DNA of 64,000 bases from Ponticaulis sp. (GTDB lineage Bacteria > Pseudomonadota > Alphaproteobacteria > Caulobacterales > Hyphomonadaceae). Positions 7,702 through 13,261 of this stretch are shown here, piece by piece; position 1 is the first letter of the stretch, and every line of letters starts with the position of its first letter. The notes under the pieces were generated by a model. It was given only the letters and a program-made list of their open reading frames with translations, had not been told where the DNA came from and searched no databases. The translations under genes were made by a program, and so were the position numbers. The stretch covers positions 1 through 64,000 of the forward strand of contig NZLU01000046.1 of the NCBI GenBank assembly GCA_002692725.1. The letters run 5' to 3'.

Positions 7702-8274
7702 ATGGCGACAACGCTGAAACAACAAGAAGCCATACCGGCGAGTTATCCGGCTGTCACGCCTTACGAACACTGGTCTGATCCTAGCGGCCTGAATGGCTCT
7801 TTCGGTCACATTGAGAATATTGAACCGGGCGTCATTTGGCAGAGAATGGAAAGTTGGATCGCCTATCGATGGGGCGAACGTGCCGTGACGTGGACAGTGG
7901 AAGGCGGGGGCGAATGGCAAGCGCCGCTCTATCCGGCAACAATCACGACCTTTGAAATCTGGGAAAACGATGCCTGGGCCGAAGTCTCGCTAACGGCAGG
8001 GCCGTATGGCGGGCTCTGTACGACTGAAGGCGAAACCTACCGGATAACGGCGACGGTGGGCACAAGCGATGATCCACCCGCTGCGATTGTGGAGGCTTGG
8101 CGACGACTTCACGAATATTCTCGCGGCATTGCTGAACAATTCCACGACGAATTTGCAGACATCGAAAGTCATGGCCGTACGCGAATTGCAGCGTTCGCAG
8201 CCAAAGCAATTTCACTCAGCGGCGCGGCTGATCTGCTGAAACCATACAGGAGGCCGGGAAATGTGGCCATTTAG
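7702..8274 (+). CDS. head-tail connector-like protein (gp6-like C-terminus)
   Basis: This 190-residue protein starts at ATG 7702 with GGAGG 7 bases upstream. The C-terminal third (DDPPAAIVEAWRRLHEYSRG and on) resembles the helical head-tail connector family (HK97 gp6 / phiE125 gp8), in which a ring forms beneath the portal. The N-terminal 120 residues, rich in Trp and beta strands, are less familiar and might be an extra domain. It overlaps the portal gene by 14 nt, consistent with a portal-associated role. The family assignment rests on pattern recognition and is moderately secure. Confidence 0.65.
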   Translation: MATTLKQQEAIPASYPAVTPYEHWSDPSGLNGSFGHIENIEPGVIWQRMESWIAYRWGERAVTWTVEGGGEWQAPLYPATITTFEIWENDAWAEVSLTAGPYGGLCTTEGETYRITATVGTSDDPPAAIVEAWRRLHEYSRGIAEQFHDEFADIESHGRTRIAAFAAKAISLSGAADLLKPYRRPGNVAI

Positions 8275-9310
8275 ACGGAAAGAACAAAAGCGGTCTGCGG
8301 CTTCCGGCTTTACGGCGGAAATCATGGCGGCGCGAGAAAGTTACATTTCGGGCCGGTCGGGCATTGGCCAGCTCACTGCAACGGTGCAGAGTTGCGTTTC
8401 GCTCTGGGAAGGCGGTCTAAGCCTCGCAGATGTGAAGGGTACAGACTTTCTGGATCGTCGCTCGCTGGCGCTAACTGCACGGGCGCTAGCCTTGCGGGGC
8501 GAGGCGGTGTTTCTGATCAGGGATCGACTGATTCCATGCTCTGATTGGGATTTGAAAACCCGTGATGCTGAACCGCTTGCTTATCGGGTTTCAATTTCGG
8601 AATCCGGCGGTGGGAGAACCGAAACAGCCTTGGCAGGGGAAGTTTTGCACTTCCGAATCGGCTCTGACATTTCGGCACCATATTACGGGACGGCACCACT
8701 GAAGCGGGCGCAATTAACGGCTGGACTTTTACAGGCGGTCGAAACGGCTTTGTCTGAAGTATATGAGACCGCACCAATCGCCTCGCAGATTGTGCCCTTT
8801 CCAGAAGCACCTGAAACCGATCTGGAAAGCCTTGCGCGTGGTTTCAGAGGTAATCGCGGAAAAGTTCTCATTCGGGAATCAATGAATGTGACGGCGGCGG
8901 GCGGGCCGGGGCCAATGTCAGATTGGAAAAGCAATGACCTGACCCCTGATCTCAGCAAAGCCATGACTCGCGAAACGCTGAATGCGGCGCGTGATGCGAT
9001 CTATCTTGCATTCGGTGTTTTGCCCGGATTGGCTAATGCGGCCACGACTGGGCCGATGGTGAGGGAAGCTCAAAGGCATGTGGCTCAGTGGCAATTACAG
9101 CCTATTGCCGCGATGATGGCAGAGGAAGCAAGCGCCAAGCTCGGCGGCTCTGTTACGATCGACACGCTGCGACCTCTGCAAGCCTTTGACGCGGGCGGAA
9201 GGGCCAGGGCGATCACGGCAATCGTCGGCGCGTTGGCGCAAGCGAAAGAGGCCGGAATTGATCCTGCAAAGGCGATGCAATTGGTCGACTGGGGGAATGA
9301 ATATGAATGA
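8261..9310 (+). CDS. phage portal protein (HK97 type, short)
   Basis: The portal is the dodecameric DNA gate of the capsid. The protein is 349 residues, somewhat shorter than the usual 380-430. Recognisable portal features include LALRGEAVFLI, the DVLHF-type segment here as GEVLHFRIG, PYYGTAPLKRA, and the C-terminal FGVLPGLA region followed by the long helix with HVAQWQLQPI. The start ATG 8261 overlaps the connector gene by 14 nt. The N-terminus MWPFRRKEQKR is basic, as is common in portals. Confidence 0.9.
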   Translation: MWPFRRKEQKRSAASGFTAEIMAARESYISGRSGIGQLTATVQSCVSLWEGGLSLADVKGTDFLDRRSLALTARALALRGEAVFLIRDRLIPCSDWDLKTRDAEPLAYRVSISESGGGRTETALAGEVLHFRIGSDISAPYYGTAPLKRAQLTAGLLQAVETALSEVYETAPIASQIVPFPEAPETDLESLARGFRGNRGKVLIRESMNVTAAGGPGPMSDWKSNDLTPDLSKAMTRETLNAARDAIYLAFGVLPGLANAATTGPMVREAQRHVAQWQLQPIAAMMAEEASAKLGGSVTIDTLRPLQAFDAGGRARAITAIVGALAQAKEAGIDPAKAMQLVDWGNEYE

Positions 9311-9512
9311 CGATGATGACATCGAAGTGCGGAGAATCTCTGAAGTTCGGACTTTTGTTTCCCGTACCGACCCGCCTGAAGCGGTGATTCGGATAGAGGC
9401 GAGCGGGCAAGAATTTTTTTTCAGTATTGCCTTATCTGAGTATTCGCGACTTGCGACGGATTTCGCGAATAATGCCCGTCTTTTCGGGAAAAAACATGCC
9501 GGAACAGCATGA
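9303..9512 (+). CDS. small hypothetical protein at the end of the head operon
   Basis: This 69-residue protein starts at ATG 9303, 7 bases after a GGGGG ribosome site and overlapping the portal stop. ATG 9297 in the same frame is possible but too close to that site. The N-terminus is acidic (MNDDDDIEVRR), and the body looks like a small alpha/beta domain with VIRIEASGQEFFFSIAL. I do not recognise a family. Its place as the last gene of the head operon would suit a small structural, decoration or packaging accessory protein, but this is only context. Confidence 0.6.
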   Translation: MNDDDDIEVRRISEVRTFVSRTDPPEAVIRIEASGQEFFFSIALSEYSRLATDFANNARLFGKKHAGTA

Positions 9513-9580
9513 GAGTGGTGAAAGTGTGAGTATCTCGCACTTATTCTTGACATGAAATGAGTGCGTGATACTCTCATATT
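9509..9580 (+). promoter_or_regulatory. regulator promoter with two nested inverted repeats (operator)
   Basis: TTGACA (9547-9552) and TACTCT (9569-9574), 16 bases apart, form a promoter whose transcription start would fall at or next to the ATG at 9581. A 13-bp inverted repeat with 12 of 13 matches (9528-9540 and 9561-9573) surrounds the -35 box. An outer perfect 8-bp pair (9509-9516 and 9570-9577) overlaps the -10. Such a layout suits autoregulation by the helix-turn-helix protein that follows. Confidence 0.6.
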
Positions 9581-10222
9581 ATGAAGTCACGAATTTTCCT
9601 TCAAGAAGTCGAAAGAGCTACAGGCGTTCCCTATGCGTCCCTGAAGTTCTACGCGCGCGAACTCAAAGAAGCGGGACTTCTAACCTCTGGTCGTGGCGGT
9701 AGAGGAGCACCGGATATGACGCTTCTGGATGCCGCTCGAATGGTGATCGCATTACTGGCCACGGACAAACCTACAGGTTCGGCAGAAGTGGCGGAATATT
9801 TCTCGACAATGGTGCATCGGCCTGACGACGAGGTGAAAGTTCCTTCCTTCATGGAGCAAGGCAGGCCGTACCGCTTTGATGAAGCGTTGGCTCGTTTTCT
9901 GGAAGTTTGTATCGACAGTGAAGTTTGTGTTCACACTTTTATCGATCGCCAGCAGCAGATTGGATATTTCGAATACGAAGATCACAAGATATTTTTCGCG
10001 GACACCCAACGAGGCAAAGGCAGGACAGGGCCGCTCGAATGGAAGCCGTTGGGGCTTCGTCGCCTTGTGGGGCTAATTGCAATCGACGCTTCGAGCCTTG
10101 CGCTTCCATTTTTTATTGAACGCCGCGACGGGATTACTTGGCAGGGGCAATATGACTTCGACCCGGAAGGGTGGCCGACGAATCCGAACCACATCAATTA
10201 CAGGGAGGAAGACGATGCCTAG
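9581..10222 (+). CDS. winged-helix transcriptional regulator of the island
   Basis: In this 213-residue protein the first 45 residues look like a winged helix-turn-helix: VERATGVPYASLKFYARELK then a wing LLTSGRGGRGAPDMTLLDAA. The rest is not recognised. The ATG at 9581 has no ribosome site and lies where transcription should start, so the mRNA is probably leaderless, as for some phage repressors. It heads the operon with the small protein and integrase, so it is the best candidate for the switch that controls excision and the head operon. A master-regulator function is inferred from position only. Confidence 0.65.
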   Translation: MKSRIFLQEVERATGVPYASLKFYARELKEAGLLTSGRGGRGAPDMTLLDAARMVIALLATDKPTGSAEVAEYFSTMVHRPDDEVKVPSFMEQGRPYRFDEALARFLEVCIDSEVCVHTFIDRQQQIGYFEYEDHKIFFADTQRGKGRTGPLEWKPLGLRRLVGLIAIDASSLALPFFIERRDGITWQGQYDFDPEGWPTNPNHINYREEDDA

Positions 10223-10406
10223 ACCGTCTCTCCCTAAAGCTGAAGACCTCGCAAAAATTTATCGTCTGCTAAAGGCTGAGGGCTGCACACGTCTCGATAT
10301 TGAAACGCTTCCTGATGGGCGCGTGATGATTCGGGCCGGGGAAGATAAATCATCTGGAAAAGTGTCCCCTCTGGAAGAGTGGAGGCGCGGTCGTGAAACT
10401 TCCTAA
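10215..10406 (+). CDS. small hypothetical protein upstream of integrase
   Basis: This 63-residue protein starts at ATG 10215 behind GGGAGGAAG, overlapping the regulator stop by 8 nt and the integrase start by 14 nt. It contains LAKIYRLLKAEGCTRLDIET followed by a strand LPDGRVMIRAG and a charged tail. Small proteins with this helix plus strand pattern occur before integrases in alphaproteobacterial phages and may be excision or integrase partners, but I cannot assign a family. The good ribosome site and tight overlaps support a real gene. Confidence 0.65.
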   Translation: MPRPSLPKAEDLAKIYRLLKAEGCTRLDIETLPDGRVMIRAGEDKSSGKVSPLEEWRRGRETS

Positions 10407-11457
10407 AGGTATCCATCGCGTTCGACGTAAGCTGGCCAGCGGGAAATCCCGTTTTCACTTCTATTATGGGCGCGGCAAAGGCTCTCCGAAATTCTGGGAA
10501 GATGATCACCGGAATCCAACCGACCCGGACTTTCTGATTGCCTACGCTGAAATTGCCAAACGTCCTAAGCCTTCAGTCCTGACCTGTCCGGCGCTTGTTG
10601 AACTCTTTTTCGACAGCGCGGCCATGCCAAAAGGCGACCGTTCGAAACAGGATATCAAGAAATGGCTCCTCCGATGGGCCGCGCATTTTCACGACGCTCC
10701 GGCGGTGATCTGGGAAGAACGCGGCTCTCGCGGCGAAATGAACAAGTGGCGCACGAAGTGGAAGCACTCGCCCAAACAGCACGATATGGCCGGAACTCAC
10801 GCGGTGCGGCTTCTGAATTGGGCAGTCGAAGAGGGCCACATTTCAGAGCACCACTGCGACAAGCTCAGACGGCTTTACGAAGTAGACCGCTCTGAAATCG
10901 TCTGGACGAGGGCTGACCGTGACGCCTTCAATGCCAAGGCTCCTGAGTGGGTAAGGCGCATTCTGACCGTCGCATGTGAAACCGGCCTTCGCCCTGGGGA
11001 TCTGATAAAGCTCAACAGAGGCCAGATTGAAGAGACAGCAAGGGGCAGGCGGCTGCGGATTCGTAAGACGAACAAGCGCGGTCGATCGGCTCACATTCCA
11101 ATCGATGGGGAACTTGCTGCGGTGATCGATCAGACGCCGCGTGACCGCTTTCTTATCCTCGCCAATGCGTCCGGCGGGCCGCTCACTGAACACCGCGCTT
11201 CTGAGGGTGTGAGGCAGTGGCGCGACAAGGCGGGATTATCTTCTGAACTGAGATTGCAGGATTGCCGGGGAACGGCGGCAACCATGCTCTTAAACGCTGG
11301 TCTGAGTTTGTCGGAAATTGCCGACTACATGGGCTGGTCTATCCGAACAGCCTCACAGGTGATCGAGCACTATGCTCGTGTTGCGCCTGATGAGACTGAC
11401 GCCGTTCTCGTGAAGCTCTCGCAAGTTCGCGGGGACGAAAAGAGAACAAAACTGTAA
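10393..11457 (+). CDS. int: tyrosine recombinase / integrase
   Basis: This site-specific recombinase of 354 residues starts at GTG 10393 with GGAGG 7 bases upstream. Catalytic residues: Arg200 in ETGLRPGD, Lys225 in RKTNKRG, Arg292 in LQDCRGTAAT, Trp315 in DYMGW and nucleophile Tyr327 in VIEHYARV. The first residue of the HxxR box is Gln289 instead of the usual His. The N-terminal half should hold the arm-binding and core-binding domains. It sits 62 bp from tRNA-Cys and should recombine the two tRNA repeats. It shares an operon with the winged-helix regulator. Confidence 0.93.
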   Translation: MKLPKGIHRVRRKLASGKSRFHFYYGRGKGSPKFWEDDHRNPTDPDFLIAYAEIAKRPKPSVLTCPALVELFFDSAAMPKGDRSKQDIKKWLLRWAAHFHDAPAVIWEERGSRGEMNKWRTKWKHSPKQHDMAGTHAVRLLNWAVEEGHISEHHCDKLRRLYEVDRSEIVWTRADRDAFNAKAPEWVRRILTVACETGLRPGDLIKLNRGQIEETARGRRLRIRKTNKRGRSAHIPIDGELAAVIDQTPRDRFLILANASGGPLTEHRASEGVRQWRDKAGLSSELRLQDCRGTAATMLLNAGLSLSEIADYMGWSIRTASQVIEHYARVAPDETDAVLVKLSQVRGDEKRTKL

Positions 11458-11484
11458 ACGCCGATGTAAACGGAGACGTAAGCG
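11453..11484 (+). repeat. TGTAAACG pair, right end (candidate integrase arm sites)
   Basis: TGTAAACG occurs at 11453-11460 (overlapping the integrase stop) and 11465-11472, with a degenerate third copy ACGTAAGCG starting at about 11476. These mirror the two copies at the left end, all in the same orientation. They are likely arm-type integrase or excisionase binding sites. Confidence 0.4.
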
Positions 11485-11519
11485 CAATGACTGATTTGCA
11501 AAAAATGAAGTCAAAACAA

Positions 11520-11566
11520 TGGAGGCCCCGCCCGGACTCGAACCGGGGTACACGGATTTGCAATCC
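11520..11566. repeat. attR: tRNA-Cys repeat, right end of island
   Basis: These 47 bases match attL (640-686) with one mismatch at 11537. They form the 3' half of the intact tRNA-Cys gene, so integration restored a full tRNA using the element's own copy of the 3' half. The crossover must lie within this segment. Confidence 0.92.
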
Positions 11567-11593
11567 GCTGCGTCACCACTCCGCCACAGGGCC
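11520..11593 (-). tRNA. tRNA-Cys (anticodon GCA)
   Basis: The minus strand gives a 74-nt cloverleaf with acceptor GGCCCTG/CGGGGCC, anticodon loop TTGCAAA (GCA), T-loop TTCGAGT, discriminator T and encoded CCA at 11520-11522. Its 3' half is the attachment site of the island. In the uninterrupted chromosome it would be followed by the terminator at 456-490. Confidence 0.95.
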
Positions 11594-11609
11594 GGGAAGG
11601 GAAGAGGCT

Positions 11610-11638
11610 TAAATGAGCAAGAAGACCGTGAAGGTCAA
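11610..11638 (-). promoter_or_regulatory. promoter of tRNA-Cys
   Basis: On the minus strand TTGACC (11633-11638) and CATTTA (11610-11615) are 17 bases apart, ending 16 bases before the tRNA 5' end. The -35 matches those of the other tRNA promoters in the window. Confidence 0.6.
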
Positions 11639-11767
11639 TGACAAAATGCACGTAAGTTCGCTTTTCTTTTTAGGAATGTGGAGGAGTGAGCCACATTGGC
11701 ACATCGCCGACTCTTGCCGACTCGGACCGCTGTGATATGAGCAAACAATCGATGAAAGGTGTGACCC

Positions 11768-12418
11768 GTGGACCTGACTATTGCTCGCCGCAAAATGATT
11801 GATTCTCAAATTCGTCCGGATGATGTGACGGATGAACGCGTGATCGCCGCCTTTGAAACAATCCCGCGTGAAGTCTTCCTTCCGAAAGCGATGAGCGCGG
11901 TTGCCTATTCCGAGGTCGAGCTTGAGACTGTGACCGGCAATAAGCTCTGGCTGGCGCGGGATCTGTCCAAAATGCTTCAGGCGCTCGAGGTGAAATCAAG
12001 CGACCTGGCTCTGGTTATCGGCGCTGGTGAAGGGTATTCTGCGGCATTGCTGAATGAGCTGGCAGATACGGTCATTGCGCTCGAGGCGGAACAGGATGTG
12101 GCTGACAAGGCGATGTCGCTGATGTCAGATCTCGGTTCAGACCGCGTCGCGTGCGTCAGTGGTGAGCTGACAGCTGGGTTCCCGTCCGAGGGGCCTTATG
12201 ATGTGATCCTGGTCAACGGACTCGTCGAATTCGTGCCGGATGCCTGGCTTGAGCAATTGTCTGTCGGGGGCCGTCTGGGCGTAGTCGTTGGAAACCAGCG
12301 AAAGGGCGAAGCACGCATCTACACACGAACGGCTGGATCGACGTCCTACCATGTGGAATATGATTGTGTGCCGCCTATGCTCAAAGGCGTTGCGCTTGAG
12401 AAGGGTTTCAGCTTCTGA
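11768..12418 (+). CDS. Pcm-like methyltransferase (protein-L-isoaspartate O-methyltransferase family)
   Basis: This 216-residue SAM-dependent methyltransferase starts at GTG 11768. The N-terminus (RRKMIDSQIRPDDVTDERVIAAF) and the SAM motif VIGAGEGYS place it in the Pcm family. The usual GQTISQP substrate-site segment of true Pcm enzymes is not recognisable and is replaced by ETVTGNKLWLAR, so isoaspartyl repair activity is doubtful. A second, canonical Pcm lies at 29977-30642. Alphaproteobacteria often carry this divergent Pcm next to an outer-membrane TolC gene and popZ-valS; here popZ and valS follow but TolC does not. Confidence 0.78.
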   Translation: MDLTIARRKMIDSQIRPDDVTDERVIAAFETIPREVFLPKAMSAVAYSEVELETVTGNKLWLARDLSKMLQALEVKSSDLALVIGAGEGYSAALLNELADTVIALEAEQDVADKAMSLMSDLGSDRVACVSGELTAGFPSEGPYDVILVNGLVEFVPDAWLEQLSVGGRLGVVVGNQRKGEARIYTRTAGSTSYHVEYDCVPPMLKGVALEKGFSF

Positions 12419-12479
12419 GTTGCACACTCATTGCGGGAATTCGGAAACGATGTTTAATCTGACATCGAATGTTAAAACG

Positions 12480-12540
12480 TTTTTGCTTTGAATTGAATGA
12501 AGTTACCTTCGCTTTAACCATTGGTTATCCAAAGCAAAAA
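12480..12540. promoter_or_regulatory. nested inverted repeats upstream of popZ, with CtrA-like half-sites
   Basis: A perfect 11-bp inverted repeat, TTTTTGCTTTG (12480-12490) and CAAAGCAAAAA (12530-12540), encloses a 13-bp palindrome TAACCATTGGTTA (12515-12527). TTAACCAT resembles a CtrA half-site. The outer repeat could fold as a weak hairpin. The rest of the 200-bp gap between the methyltransferase and popZ shows nothing clear. A role in cell-cycle control of popZ is inference. Confidence 0.4.
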
Positions 12541-12620
12541 ACTATAGCGCGAAGATCTGGTGGTCAGTTTGACCGACTCGCCTGATGTTTGTGTATCGCC
12601 TCTGATCGGGACAATGGAAT

Positions 12621-13187
12621 ATGGCAGCCGACGAAGCACAGCAAGAACCGACAATGGAAGAGATTTTGGCTTCCATTCGGAAAATCATCTCGGAAGATGA
12701 TGAGACCGAACCTGATTCGTCAAACGAAGCGGCTGACGAGGAAGACATCCTCGATCTTGAGCCTATGGAAGATGATGCCTTTGAGCTCGACATGGACGTT
12801 GAGCCGGAGCCGGAACCTGCCCCGATGGAAGAGGCGCCTAAATTCAGAGAGCCTGACTTCGAGGATGAAGACATTGTGGCCGTCGAAGACGACCCGGAAC
12901 CCTTTGAGCCAGAGCCACCAAAGCCTGCAGTGGCTCCTGCTGCGCCTAAGCCCGCGTTTGACGATGTTGACGACAAGCTGATTGAGGAAGCGGTTGCAGG
13001 CAGCGCGGCTGGTGCGTTTGGCAAGCTCATGGGAAGCATGTCTGTTTCCAGCGATTCCACGCTCGACTCGTTGGTTCGTGAATTGCTTCGTCCGATGCTG
13101 AAAGAATGGCTGAACGAACATCTTCAGTCCATTGTTGAAGCCAAGGTCGAAGAAGAAGTGAAACGTATCAGCCGAATGGCGCGCTAA
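12621..13187 (+). CDS. popZ: polar organizing protein PopZ (DUF2497)
   Basis: PopZ self-assembles into a matrix at cell poles that anchors the ParB-parS centromere and recruits cell-cycle factors. The 188-residue protein has the three PopZ regions. A conserved N-terminal helix with EPTMEEILASIRKIISED (about 9-26) is the partner-binding site. A long acidic, proline-rich linker spans about 30-115. C-terminal helices from about 120 (LIEEAVAG, LDSLVRELLRPMLKEWLNEH) drive oligomerisation. Its position directly before valS is the usual one in Alphaproteobacteria. A terminator-like hairpin follows. Confidence 0.92.
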   Translation: MAADEAQQEPTMEEILASIRKIISEDDETEPDSSNEAADEEDILDLEPMEDDAFELDMDVEPEPEPAPMEEAPKFREPDFEDEDIVAVEDDPEPFEPEPPKPAVAPAAPKPAFDDVDDKLIEEAVAGSAAGAFGKLMGSMSVSSDSTLDSLVRELLRPMLKEWLNEHLQSIVEAKVEEEVKRISRMAR

Positions 13188-13218
13188 ACTTTCTTTCCCA
13201 TCTCGATTTATCAGAATG

Positions 13219-13250
13219 AGCGCGTTAGGAGACTGACGCGCTTTTCGTTT
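13219..13250 (+). terminator. rho-independent terminator after popZ
   Basis: A 10-bp stem (13219-13228 with 13233-13242, one G-T pair) with a GAGA loop is followed by TTTCGTTT. It lies between the popZ stop and the valS start, so valS may be transcribed partly by readthrough. Confidence 0.65.
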
Positions 13251-13261
13251 ATGTGGACCCA

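Larger units (their letters stand above)
640..11566 (+). mobile_element. capsid-forming satellite island (cf-PICI-like) integrated in tRNA-Cys
   Basis: The element is bounded by a 47-bp direct repeat (640-686 and 11520-11566, one mismatch) made of the 3' half of tRNA-Cys, and a tyrosine integrase lies next to the intact copy. Inside are replication proteins (Toprim primase-like, RepA-like ATPase) and a phage head set: large terminase, HNH, HK97 capsid, protease, connector, adaptor and portal. No tail, baseplate, tape-measure, lysis or recognisable TerS gene is present in 10.9 kb. Known cf-PICIs have this content: they make their own small capsids and take tails from a helper phage. Alternatives are a decayed prophage or a gene-transfer-agent relic. 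The tight 4-nt overlaps, intact frames and clean att ends argue against decay. Confidence 0.85.

Noticed and set aside
640..11566. Gene transfer agent or ordinary prophage
   Set aside because: GTA clusters carry tail genes and lack integrase and att repeats; a prophage would need tail and lysis genes. Neither is present, and the ends are precise.
12542..13060. Serine-rich minus-strand frame opposite popZ
   Set aside because: It is the mirror of the acidic, proline-rich PopZ linker and has no start signals; compositional shadow.
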